Both the position numbers and the translations under genes were made by a program. A DNA stretch of 64,000 bases from NCBI RefSeq assembly GCF_025136295.1, contig NZ_CP062788.1:3551588-3615587 (forward strand), in the 5' to 3' direction. The notes beneath the pieces are model-generated. The model was not told where the DNA came from, made no database searches, and worked only from the letters and a program-made list of their open reading frames with translations. Positions 7,378 through 15,455 of the stretch are shown piece by piece (the first letter of the stretch is position 1; each line of letters starts with the position of its first letter). Source of the DNA: Aestuariispira ectoiniformans. GTDB taxonomy: Bacteria; Pseudomonadota; Alphaproteobacteria; UBA8366; Aestuariispiraceae.

Positions 7378-8967
7378 ATGAAAATCCAGTTCAGCAAGTG
7401 GGCGGTTGGCGCAGCCATCGCTGTCGGTCTGAGTTTTACGACAGCGATTTCGCCTGTTTCCGCCAAGACCCTGCGCATCGGTAACGACGGCAAACCGCAG
7501 TCCATGGACCCACATTATATCAGCACGGTCCAGACCAGCCGCATTTCCGACGACATGTTCGAAGGTCTTCTGACCTATGGCCCGGATGGTGCTCCGGTAC
7601 CGGGTGCGGCAGAAAGCTGGGATATCAGTGAAGATGGCCTGACCTACACCTTCCATCTGCGCGACGCGGTCTGGTCCGACGGCGTGCCGGTCACGGCAGA
7701 AGACTTCACCTACGCTTACAAGCGTCTGCTGGCACCGGAATTCGGCGGTGAATACGCCTCCCTCCTCTACATCATCGAAGGCGCAGAAGCTTTCAACACT
7801 GGTAAAGCCGGCCCGGAAGCCCTGCAAGCCAAAGCACTGGATGACAAGACGCTGCAGATCAAGCTGTCGCATCCCGCGCCGTATTTCCTGGCGCAGCTGA
7901 CGCACCAGACGGCCTTCCCGATCCCAAAACATACCGTTGAAAAATACGGCGACGACTGGACCAAACCGGACAACATCGTGGTCAACGGCCCCTACAAGCT
8001 GACGGAATGGGTCCCCAATGTTCACGTCAAACTGGAAAAGAACGAAAAGTTCCACGCCGCTGACAGCGTGAAGATCGACGACGTGATCTACTACGCCCTG
8101 GAAGACCGCACCGCCATGCAGAAGCGGTTCCGCACCGGTGAGTTGGATGTGGCCCGTGACATTGCCTCCGAACAGATCGACTGGCTGAAGAAAAACCTGG
8201 CCGATTCCCTGCGGATCGCGCCTTATCAGGGCACCTATTACTACGTCTTCCGCACCACCAAAAAGCCGTTTGACGATGTGCGCGTCCGCCGCGCGCTGTC
8301 CATGGCGATCAACCGCGAAGCAATTTCCGACAAGGTCCTGCGGACCGGTGAAATTCCGGCCTATGCCTTCGTTCCGCCGGGAACGGCAAACTACAACGCG
8401 CCTGTTCCGGCCGACTTCAAGGGCATGGAATACGGCAAGGCAGTTGCAAAAGCCAAGGAACTGCTGGCCGAAGCCGGTTACACCAAAGACAACCCGTTGA
8501 AACTGACCCTGCGTTACAACACCTCTGAAAACCACAAGCGTATCGCCATTGCGGTTCAGGCCATGTGGAAACAGCTGGGTGTGCAGGCGGAACTGTTCAA
8601 CACGGACGGCAAAATCCACTATTCCGACCTGAAACAGGGAGACTTTGAAATCGCGCGCGCCGGTTGGATCGCGGATTACAACGACGCCCAGAACTTCCTC
8701 TATCTGCTGGAAACCAAAACCGGCCCGTTGAACTACAGCCAGTATAACCACAAAGACTACGATGCGCTGATGGACAAGGCCTCCGTCACGACGGACCTGC
8801 AGAAGCGTGCGGAACTGATGGCGAAAGCGGAAAAAATGGCCATGCATGACCAGCCGCTGATCCCCATTTACTATTATGTTTCCAAACAGTTGGTCTCGCC
8901 CAAAGTCAAAGGTTGGGTCGACAACGCACCGGATCGCCATCTGAGCCGCTGGCTCGATATCGAATAA
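7378..8967 (+). CDS. oppA: Oligopeptide ABC transporter substrate-binding protein
   Basis: 529 residues. A Sec signal peptide is visible: Lys-containing start, hydrophobic core at about 9-25, probable cleavage after 'SPVSA'. The mature part is a family-5 extracellular solute-binding protein ('LRIGNDGKPQSMDPHY', 'VWSDGVPVTAEDFTYAYKR', 'VVNGPYKLTEW', 'DDVRVRRALSMAINRE'). It binds oligopeptides in the periplasm and delivers them to OppBC. The absence of a lipobox suggests a soluble protein. The start is preceded by GAGGGAGAG. It is first in a five-gene rightward operon and is separated from oppB by a 95-base gap with a hairpin, the usual way to keep the binding protein in excess over the membrane parts. 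Peptide length preference cannot be read from sequence. Confidence 0.93.
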   Translation: MKIQFSKWAVGAAIAVGLSFTTAISPVSAKTLRIGNDGKPQSMDPHYISTVQTSRISDDMFEGLLTYGPDGAPVPGAAESWDISEDGLTYTFHLRDAVWSDGVPVTAEDFTYAYKRLLAPEFGGEYASLLYIIEGAEAFNTGKAGPEALQAKALDDKTLQIKLSHPAPYFLAQLTHQTAFPIPKHTVEKYGDDWTKPDNIVVNGPYKLTEWVPNVHVKLEKNEKFHAADSVKIDDVIYYALEDRTAMQKRFRTGELDVARDIASEQIDWLKKNLADSLRIAPYQGTYYYVFRTTKKPFDDVRVRRALSMAINREAISDKVLRTGEIPAYAFVPPGTANYNAPVPADFKGMEYGKAVAKAKELLAEAGYTKDNPLKLTLRYNTSENHKRIAIAVQAMWKQLGVQAELFNTDGKIHYSDLKQGDFEIARAGWIADYNDAQNFLYLLETKTGPLNYSQYNHKDYDALMDKASVTTDLQKRAELMAKAEKMAMHDQPLIPIYYYVSKQLVSPKVKGWVDNAPDRHLSRWLDIE

Positions 8968-8987
8968 GCACAAGGGTGCGACGATTG

Positions 8988-9013
8988 GTGGCGGTGCTCT
9001 CTGGGCCCGCCAC
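8988..9013 (+). promoter_or_regulatory. Intercistronic stem-loop between oppA and oppB
   Basis: GTGGCGG (8988-8994) pairs with CCGCCAC (9007-9013) around a 12-base loop. No T run follows, so it is more likely an mRNA-stabilising or partial-termination structure than a true terminator. It would favour oppA mRNA over the downstream genes. Confidence 0.55.
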
Positions 9014-9062
9014 TGGTCTATTGGCGACCATAATAACCTTATAAATATAAAAGAGAGGGACC

Positions 9063-9986
9063 ATGTTGGGTTTCGCCTTTCGGCGATTAATTGGTGCCGT
9101 GCCGACATTGCTTGTCGTCATCACCATAGCCTTCTTCATGATGCGCATCGCCCCCGGCGGGCCGTTCGATTCCGAACGCGCCCTACCGCCGGAAATTGAA
9201 AAGAACATCCTCAAGGCCTATGACATGGACAAGCCGCTGTGGGAGCAATACACCTCCTACCTCGGCAAGATCGTCCAGGGTGATTTTGGACCAAGTATCA
9301 AAGTCCAGGATTTCACAGTCAACGAACTGCTGGCCAGTGGTGCACCGGCCAGCCTTGAACTGGGCATTTCCGCAATCCTGCTGGCTTTGATCCTGGGGGT
9401 CACATTCGGCACCATCGCGGCCTTGCGGCAGAATTCACGCACTGACTTCACGGTCATGACCACCGCCATGGTGGGGATCGCCATTCCGAACTTTGTGATG
9501 GCGCCGCTGCTGTCACTGGTCTTCGGCGTTTATCTTGAATGGCTGCCCGTCGGCGGCTGGGGCAGTGGCGAATTCATCTACAAGATTCTGCCCGTGCTGG
9601 CCCTGTCCCTGCCACAGGTCGCCTATATTGCACGCCTGACCCGCGGCAGCATGGTCGAAGTCCTGCACGCCAACTATGTCCGCACCGCGCGCGCCAAGGG
9701 TTTGCGGGAAAAGATCGTTGTCGTCCGGCATGCGCTGAAAGGCGCAATGCTGCCGGTTGTTTCCTACCTTGGCCCGGCAACAGCCGCAGTAACCACCGGT
9801 TCGGTCGTAATCGAGAAGATTTTCGGGGTTCCCGGTATCGGCACCTATTTCGTCGATAGCGCGTTAAACCGTGACTATCCCGTCGTGATGGGCGTTGTGG
9901 TGGTCTATGCCACGTTGATTATCACCTTCAATTTCATTGTCGACATGATCTATTCCATGCTCGATCCGAAAGTAAGGGCCGAATGA
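9063..9986 (+). CDS. oppB: Oligopeptide ABC transporter permease OppB
   Basis: 307 residues, standard for the OppB/DppB permease. An N-terminal span (about 10-28) carries the typical 'TLLVVITIAFFMMRIAPGGPF' ending, followed by a periplasmic loop and five further spans. The cytoplasmic EAA-type loop that docks on the ATPases is visible at about 198-225 ('YVRTARAKGLREKIVVVRHA'). It forms the translocation pore with OppC. The ATG is preceded by AGAGAGGG. The stop overlaps the oppC start (ATGA), indicating translational coupling. Confidence 0.92.
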   Translation: MLGFAFRRLIGAVPTLLVVITIAFFMMRIAPGGPFDSERALPPEIEKNILKAYDMDKPLWEQYTSYLGKIVQGDFGPSIKVQDFTVNELLASGAPASLELGISAILLALILGVTFGTIAALRQNSRTDFTVMTTAMVGIAIPNFVMAPLLSLVFGVYLEWLPVGGWGSGEFIYKILPVLALSLPQVAYIARLTRGSMVEVLHANYVRTARAKGLREKIVVVRHALKGAMLPVVSYLGPATAAVTTGSVVIEKIFGVPGIGTYFVDSALNRDYPVVMGVVVVYATLIITFNFIVDMIYSMLDPKVRAE

Positions 9987-10894
9987 TGCTGGGCGTATTG
10001 AAAAAAGACAAACTGGCGGGCCTGGAAAACAACGGCGACGATATCAAGGGCCGCAGCCTCTGGCAGGATGCCCGTATCCGCCTGCTTCGCAACAAGGCCG
10101 CCGTTGGTGCCATGATCGTATTGGGCATTCTGGCCCTGATGGCGTTGTTCGCACCCTATCTGTCGCCTCATGAATTCGACGCGATCTATTGGGAAAGCAT
10201 CCAGATGCCGCCCGATTTCGCCAATGCCCACTGGTTCGGTACCGATGGCAATGGCCGGGACCTTTTCATCCGCATTCTCTACGGCATGCGGGTCTCGCTG
10301 TCGGTCGGCCTGCTCGCCACATCCGTCAGTCTGGTGATCGGCGTCGTATACGGGGCCACCGCAGGTTACATGGGAGGACGGACAGACAATATCATGATGC
10401 GTATCGTCGACATCATGTATTCCATTCCCTTCATGTTCTTCGTGATCCTGCTGATGGTGGTTTTCGGGCGGAACATCTTCCTGATCTTCATCGCATTGGG
10501 TGCCGTTGAATGGCTGACCATGGCGCGTATTGTGCGCGGGCAGACCCTGTCGCTCAAACGCAAGGAGTTCATCGAGGCGGCCCATGCGGGCGGGGTATCA
10601 AACCGCGTAATCATTTTCCGCCATATCATTCCCAATGTGTTGGGACCGGTCATTGTCTATATGACCCTGACCATTCCACAGGTGATCCTGACCGAAAGCT
10701 TCCTGTCCTTCCTTGGGCTGGGCGTGCAGGAACCGCTGACCAGTCTGGGCGTGCTGATTTCCGAAGGGGCGAAAGTCATGGAGGCTGCGCCGTGGATGCT
10801 GGTCTTCCCGGCGATTTTCCTGGCGGTCATGCTGTTCTGCTTCAACTTCATCGGTGACGGGCTGCGCGATGCGCTTGACCCGAAAGACCGGTAA
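9983..10894 (+). CDS. oppC: Oligopeptide ABC transporter permease OppC
   Basis: 303 residues. The N-terminal cytoplasmic segment 'SLWQDARIRLLRNKAAVGAM' before the first span is characteristic of OppC/DppC. 'HWFGTDGNGRDLFIRILYGMRVSL' follows the long periplasmic loop, and the EAA loop is at about 190-215 ('KRKEFIEAAHAGGVSNRVII'). Six spans are expected. It starts within the oppB stop codon (ATGATG offers two adjacent starts), so the proteins are made in a coupled 1:1 fashion. It sits 17 bases before oppD. Confidence 0.92.
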   Translation: MMLGVLKKDKLAGLENNGDDIKGRSLWQDARIRLLRNKAAVGAMIVLGILALMALFAPYLSPHEFDAIYWESIQMPPDFANAHWFGTDGNGRDLFIRILYGMRVSLSVGLLATSVSLVIGVVYGATAGYMGGRTDNIMMRIVDIMYSIPFMFFVILLMVVFGRNIFLIFIALGAVEWLTMARIVRGQTLSLKRKEFIEAAHAGGVSNRVIIFRHIIPNVLGPVIVYMTLTIPQVILTESFLSFLGLGVQEPLTSLGVLISEGAKVMEAAPWMLVFPAIFLAVMLFCFNFIGDGLRDALDPKDR

Positions 10895-10911
10895 ACCTGC
10901 GAGAGGACCAA

Positions 10912-11892
10912 ATGAGCAATATTCTCGAAGTCCGCGACCTGGTGACCCGGTTCTCCACACCGGATGGCGAGGTCAGTGCAGTCAACAATATCAGCTTTGA
11001 CATTGCGCCCGGCGAATGCCTCGGCATTGTGGGTGAATCCGGTTCCGGCAAGACCCAGGTCTTCATGTCGATCATGGGGCTATTGGCGAAAAACGGCAAA
11101 GCCACCGGTTCGGTCAAATTCAAGGGTAACGAAATCCTGGGACTGAAGGCCCGGGAACTGAACAAGGTCAGGGGCGTGACAATGTCCATGATCTTCCAGG
11201 ACCCGATGACCAGTCTGAACCCCTTCCTGCGCATCTCGCGTCAGATGACCGAAGTCCTGATCGAGCATAAGGGCATGACCATGGCCCAGGCGGAGGCGCG
11301 CAGCATTGAATTGCTGGATCTGGTCGGCATTCCGGAAGCCAAGAAACGTTTCCGCATGTATCCGCACGAATTTTCCGGCGGTATGCGTCAGCGTGTCATG
11401 ATTGCCATGTCTCTCCTTTGCGAGCCGGACCTGCTGATCGCAGATGAACCGACCACTGCTCTGGACGTCACTGTCCAGGCGCAGATCCTGACGTTGCTGC
11501 GCAAACTCAAAAACGAGTTGAACACGGCGATCGTGATGATCACCCATGACCTGGGCGTGGTGGCCGGTCTCTGCGACCGTGTAGTGGTGATGTATGGTGG
11601 CCGTGTGGCCGAAAGCGGCGATGTGCGGCAGGTCTTCTATGATCCGCAGCATCCCTATTCCACCGGCCTGCTGAACTCCATGCCGCGTGTGGATGAGGAA
11701 AGCCACAGCAAGCTGAACGCCATTCCCGGCCAGCCGCCCAACCTGCAGCGCCTGCCCAAAGGCTGTGCCTTCCAGGACCGCTGTCCGCACAGGATGGATC
11801 GCTGCGTTGCAGAGCTTCCGCCCCTGCGGGACATTGGCGACAACCGAAAGAAAGCCTGCCATCTGGATGGCCTAATGGAGGCAAAGTCATGA
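10912..11892 (+). CDS. oppD: Oligopeptide ABC transporter ATPase OppD
   Basis: 326 residues. Walker A 'GESGSGKT' at 41-48, ABC signature 'SGGMRQR', and Walker B '[12 protein letters not shown]' followed by the H-loop 'MITHDLGVV'. The last 60 residues carry the oligopeptide/dipeptide-specific C-terminal domain with a cysteine pattern ('[15 protein letters not shown]'), which in some relatives binds an iron-sulfur cluster. It powers uptake together with OppF. The ATG follows GAGAGGACC. Its stop overlaps the oppF start by four bases. Confidence 0.93.
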   Translation: MSNILEVRDLVTRFSTPDGEVSAVNNISFDIAPGECLGIVGESGSGKTQVFMSIMGLLAKNGKATGSVKFKGNEILGLKARELNKVRGVTMSMIFQDPMTSLNPFLRISRQMTEVLIEHKGMTMAQAEARSIELLDLVGIPEAKKRFRMYPHEFSGGMRQRVMIAMSLLCEPDLLIADEPTTALDVTVQAQILTLLRKLKNELNTAIVMITHDLGVVAGLCDRVVVMYGGRVAESGDVRQVFYDPQHPYSTGLLNSMPRVDEESHSKLNAIPGQPPNLQRLPKGCAFQDRCPHRMDRCVAELPPLRDIGDNRKKACHLDGLMEAKS

Positions 11893-12887
11893 GTGACAGC
11901 ATACTCAGCATCAATGACCTGAAAGTCCATTTCCCGATCCCGCAGAAAGGTCTGTTCAGTGGCGATATCCCGCTGAAGGCCGTCGATGGCGTTTCCTTTG
12001 AAATCAAGGCTGGGGAAACACTGGGCATTGTGGGGGAATCCGGCTGCGGCAAATCCACGCTGGGCCGGGCAATCCTGCAACTGATCCCACCGACGGACGG
12101 GCGCGTGGTCTGGATGGGAGAGGACATTACCGGCCTTTCACCGTCGAAAATGCGGCCTCTCCGCCAGGACCTGCAGATCATCTTTCAGGACCCGCTGGCC
12201 AGTCTGAACCCGCGTATGACAATCGGGGAAATCATTGGTGAGCCCCTGCGGACATTCTTCCCGAAAATGTCCGCGGAGGAACGACGCGAGAAGGTTCGCG
12301 ACATGATGGACCGGGTCGGCCTGCTGCCCCGGATGATCAACCGCTATCCGCATGAATTCTCCGGCGGTCAGTGCCAGCGTATCGGCATTGCCCGGGCGAT
12401 GATCCTGCGGCCCAAGGTGATCGTCTGTGACGAGCCGGTCTCGGCCCTCGATGTGTCGATTCAGGCGCAGATCATCAACCTTCTGCAGGACCTGCAAAAG
12501 GAATTCGGGCTGTCACTGCTGTTCATCAGCCACGACCTGAGCGTGGTGCGGCATATCAGCCACAGGATCATGGTGCTTTATCTGGGCCGCGTCATGGAAA
12601 TCGCCACGCGCGATTCGCTTTATGACAGCCCACGCCATCCCTATACCCAGGCCCTGATTTCGGCCGTGCCGATCCCGGACCCGGACAAGGAAATGGCAAA
12701 GCAGCATATCGTGCTGGAGGGTGACCTTCCCTCACCCATGGCACCGCCGTCGGGATGCGTGTTCCGCACACGTTGTCCCTATGCAACGGCGGACTGCGCA
12801 AAGACGGTTCCACAACTGGATGCCGTCAGCGGCGAACATGAGGTGGCCTGCCATCACTGGCAGACCATCACACCGCCAAAGCTTTGA
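11889..12887 (+). CDS. oppF: Oligopeptide ABC transporter ATPase OppF
   Basis: 332 residues. Walker A 'GESGCGKST' at 49-57, signature 'SGGQCQRIG', Walker B 'VIVCDEPVSALD', and the same C-terminal Cys-rich domain as OppD ('GCVFRTRCPYATADC'). The Walker B begins with Cys before the catalytic Asp-Glu, common in the F-type partner. It forms the heterodimeric motor with OppD. It is last in the operon and is followed at once by a strong terminator. Confidence 0.93.
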   Translation: MSDSILSINDLKVHFPIPQKGLFSGDIPLKAVDGVSFEIKAGETLGIVGESGCGKSTLGRAILQLIPPTDGRVVWMGEDITGLSPSKMRPLRQDLQIIFQDPLASLNPRMTIGEIIGEPLRTFFPKMSAEERREKVRDMMDRVGLLPRMINRYPHEFSGGQCQRIGIARAMILRPKVIVCDEPVSALDVSIQAQIINLLQDLQKEFGLSLLFISHDLSVVRHISHRIMVLYLGRVMEIATRDSLYDSPRHPYTQALISAVPIPDPDKEMAKQHIVLEGDLPSPMAPPSGCVFRTRCPYATADCAKTVPQLDAVSGEHEVACHHWQTITPPKL

Positions 12888-12900
12888 CCTGCAACCAGAA

Positions 12901-12928
12901 AGCCCGGCCTTCGCGCCGGGCTTTTTTT
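12901..12928 (+). terminator. Terminator of the opp operon
   Basis: AGCCCGGC (12901-12908) pairs with GCCGGGCT (12915-12922), followed by seven Ts. It is 13 bases after the oppF stop. Confidence 0.92.
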
Positions 12929-12948
12929 GCCGGGAGGAACGCCAAGCC

Positions 12949-13368
12949 TCAATCCTCCTTCAACAACTCGAAATGCGGCAGGTCACGAAACCGCTCGTCC
13001 TTTTCCTGGTAATCCTTGTCCCAGTCTCCTCCCCAACGCAGGCGGTGACTGATCTCGCCGTTGCTGTAGAGCACATCGGCCACGCCCTGGAGGTAACCTG
13101 CCAGAACACGAAAGCGATTCTGGTCGTCCCAGTCGATGGGATAGGGCGCCAGGTCAACCGCCTCCGACGGGTCTGTGTTGTGGCGGCTTTGGGGCCATTT
13201 CAATTGGCTTTTCCCTTCCTCAAAGGCCTTATTCTGGTCTTCCTTGCTGCGATGCCCGCAGAGAATGGAAAAATCGGGCCCATGCTCGATGGCGTGATTC
13301 ATGACGGTTTGCAGATCCTTGTGACAGGTCGCCAGACGCCCCGCACTCGTCGTCCCGAAATGTGGCAT
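12949..13368 (-). CDS. M15-family peptidoglycan peptidase (endolysin-like)
   Basis: 139 residues from ATG 13368, chosen because GGGGAGAG sits six bases upstream; an in-frame ATG five codons earlier is part of that site. The pattern 'CGHRSKEDQNKAFEEGKSQL', then 'SRHNTDPSEAVDLAPYP' (SxHxxxxxAxD type) and a late 'HFELL' is that of M15C zinc peptidases such as phage L-alanyl-D-glutamate endolysins. His and Asp of the second motif and the late His would bind zinc. There is no signal peptide, and no holin, spanin or phage gene nearby, so it looks like a domesticated lysin or a resident cell-wall enzyme needing another export route. Confidence 0.8.
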   Translation of the reverse strand: MPHFGTTSAGRLATCHKDLQTVMNHAIEHGPDFSILCGHRSKEDQNKAFEEGKSQLKWPQSRHNTDPSEAVDLAPYPIDWDDQNRFRVLAGYLQGVADVLYSNGEISHRLRWGGDWDKDYQEKDERFRDLPHFELLKED

Positions 13369-13466
13369 GGCCACTCTCCCCATTTTTATTAGCTTTCTAT
13401 TTAAATTCTAAGCCAACCAAATGGGAAAGTGAATAGCAGTGCGCTTCGTAAAGCCGACCACACAAA

Positions 13467-13515
13467 GTGCGATATATTTAGCGTCTCGTATTGCCAACAA
13501 CACCATATATGGTAT
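13467..13515 (+). promoter_or_regulatory. NrdR-box-like pair upstream of nrdB
   Basis: A good match, ACACCATATATGGTAT, lies at 13500-13515. A degenerate one, GTGCGATATATTTAGC, lies at 13467-13482. The ATATAT cores are 33 bases apart, about three helical turns, as at nrdA. The 302-base gap otherwise holds only non-coding sequence and the nrdB leader; I saw no further element in it. Confidence 0.5.
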
Positions 13516-13670
13516 CTTAAAGACTATAGGCACACGCTGGGCCGCTTTAAGAGTGCTTGGCAGGAGGGCCGGTTTTTGCCAATATAGGGACGCTGTCCCG
13601 TTTTACCCTGGCAGACATAATGAATTGAGAAACACGCGGTCCAAAACCGCGCGAAGAAATAAGGTGTGCC

Positions 13671-14630
13671 ATGTCGCTTCTTGACGCTCGTCCAGTCTAC
13701 AAACCCTTCAACTACCCCTGGGCTTATGAGGCCTGGCTGACCCAGCAGCGCATCCACTGGCTGCCGGAGGAAGTGCCGCTGGCCGATGATGTGAAAGACT
13801 GGCACAAGTCGCTGACCGAGCCGGAACGCAACCTGCTGAGCCAGATCTTCCGCTTCTTCACGCAGGCCGATGTGGAAGTGAACAACTGCTATATGCGTCA
13901 TTACACCCGCGTCTTCAAACCGACCGAGGTGCAGATGATGCTGGCGGCTTTCTCCGCCATGGAAACGGTCCACATCGCCGCCTACAGCCATCTGCTGGAC
14001 ACCATCGGCATGCCCGAGACCGAGTATGAAGCCTTCATGAAATACAAGGAAATGAAGGACAAATACGATTATATGCAGGTCTGGGGTGTTGAGACCAAGG
14101 AAGACATTGCAAAGACGTTGGCCGTTTTCGGCGCTTTCACCGAGGGTCTGCAGCTTTTCGCATCCTTTGCAATGCTGATGAACTTCCCGCGCTTCAACAA
14201 GATGAAGGGCATGGGCCAGATCGTATCCTGGTCGGTGCGCGATGAAACGCTGCACACGCTGTCCATCATCAAACTGTTCCGTACCTTCGTTTCCGAGAAC
14301 CCGGAAGTCTGGACGGATGAGCTGCAGAAAGACCTCTACAAGGCCTGCAACACGATCGTCGAACATGAGGATGCCTTCATCGACCTCGCCTTTGAAATGG
14401 GTGCGGTCGAGGGCCTGACCGGCGACGAAGTGAAACAATATATCCGCTATATCGCGGACCGTCGCCTGACCCAGTTGGGCCTGCAGCCAATGTATCACGT
14501 GGAGAAAAACCCGCTGCGCTGGATGGACGAGATGCTCAACGGTGTGGAACACACCAACTTTTTCGAAAACCGCTCGACGGAATATTCCCGCGCCTCAACC
14601 CAGGGATCATGGGAGGAAGCTTTCGAGTAA
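13671..14630 (+). CDS. nrdB: Class I ribonucleotide reductase, beta (radical) subunit
   Basis: 319 residues. Houses the diiron-tyrosyl radical that is passed to NrdA. The ligand set can be placed: Asp67, Glu98 and His101 ('METVH'), Glu158, Glu192 and His195 ('RDETLH'), with radical Tyr105 in 'HIAAYSH', matching the Glu-x2-His-x3-Tyr spacing of E. coli NrdB. The C-terminus 'STEYSRASTQGSWEEAFE' is the flexible tail that docks on NrdA. There is no N-terminal ATP-cone, so neither subunit carries the dATP activity switch. It starts at ATG 13671 (an upstream 'AATAAGGTGTGCC' gives a moderate Shine-Dalgarno). It is monocistronic, with its own terminator and candidate NrdR sites. Confidence 0.94.
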   Translation: MSLLDARPVYKPFNYPWAYEAWLTQQRIHWLPEEVPLADDVKDWHKSLTEPERNLLSQIFRFFTQADVEVNNCYMRHYTRVFKPTEVQMMLAAFSAMETVHIAAYSHLLDTIGMPETEYEAFMKYKEMKDKYDYMQVWGVETKEDIAKTLAVFGAFTEGLQLFASFAMLMNFPRFNKMKGMGQIVSWSVRDETLHTLSIIKLFRTFVSENPEVWTDELQKDLYKACNTIVEHEDAFIDLAFEMGAVEGLTGDEVKQYIRYIADRRLTQLGLQPMYHVEKNPLRWMDEMLNGVEHTNFFENRSTEYSRASTQGSWEEAFE

Positions 14631-14650
14631 ACGAAAGCTCCAATCAGCAA

Positions 14651-14681
14651 AAACCCCCGCCGCCCTGCGACGGGGGTTTTT
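14651..14681 (+). terminator. Terminator after nrdB
   Basis: AAACCCCCG (14651-14659) pairs with CGGGGGTTT (14671-14679), followed by further Ts. It is 20 bases after the nrdB stop. Confidence 0.9.
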
Positions 14682-14858
14682 CTTTGCTCCCGTGTCCTGC
14701 ACCGCGGCCCCGTCCAGCGCGCCCATGCCTTGCCCTCAAAAAGGGATACAATCAGCGTCCAACCCTCTGAAAATCGGGACAATATAGCCGTTACACGGCG
14801 ATTTTTCCTCTGCTACTGTCGGGCCTTCCAGCCCAAAGCCCTGCGGAGAATCATACCC

Positions 14859-15455
14859 ATGACCGATATCGCCATTCTCACCTTCGACGGGTTCAATGAA
14901 CTGGACAGCTTCATCGCCTCGGCTCTGCTTAACCGGGTCAAAGGAGGTGGCTGGAAGGCCCATATCGTCACCCCGACCGAAACCGTGACCTCTATGAATG
15001 GCGCTGTCGTCACAGGACAAAAGCCGCTTTCTTTTGCCAATGATGCCGATGTTGTCCTGTTCGGCAGCGGCATGAAGACGCGCAGCCTCATTGACGATGC
15101 CGACCTGATGGGACAGTTGGACCTGGACCCGCGGCGCCAGTTGATCGGCTCCCAATGCTCCGGAGCGCTCTGGCTGCATCGCCTGGGCCTGTGGGACGGG
15201 CCGATTGTCACTGACACCATGACCCGCCCCTTGCTGGAAGAACTTGGTTGCCCGGTGGCGGACAGCCCCTTCATTGCACAGGATACAGTTGCCGCCGCCG
15301 GCGGCTGTCTAGCCTCCCATTATCTGGCGGCCTGGGTCATCGCCCGACTTCGTGGCTGGGAAGAGGCCGAGGCCATCGTCCATTACGTCGCCCCCGTCGG
15401 CCAGAAGGACGACTGGGTCGCACGTGCCAAGGCGACCCTCGCTCCGTTCGTCTAG
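14859..15455 (+). CDS. DJ-1/PfpI-family protein (class I glutamine amidotransferase-like)
   Basis: 198 residues from ATG 14859 (GGAGAA eight bases upstream); the frame extends 43 codons further but without conservation or a ribosome site. 'IAILTFDGFNELDSFIASALLNR' opens a flavodoxin-like fold, and the nucleophile-elbow cysteine is in 'LIGSQCSGALWLHRLG' (Gly-Ser-Gln-Cys-Ser). 'HYLAAWVIARLRGWEEAEAI' closes it. Such proteins act as glyoxalases, deglycases, isonitrile hydratases or chaperones; which one cannot be said. It converges on the dioxygenase gene with a 4-base overlap of the two stops (CTAG at 15452-15455). Confidence 0.82.
   Translation: MTDIAILTFDGFNELDSFIASALLNRVKGGGWKAHIVTPTETVTSMNGAVVTGQKPLSFANDADVVLFGSGMKTRSLIDDADLMGQLDLDPRRQLIGSQCSGALWLHRLGLWDGPIVTDTMTRPLLEELGCPVADSPFIAQDTVAAAGGCLASHYLAAWVIARLRGWEEAEAIVHYVAPVGQKDDWVARAKATLAPFV

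Noticed and set aside
7306-9108. 600-codon open frame antisense to oppA
   Set aside because: Overlaps the entire oppA gene and the oppB start; no domain is visible.
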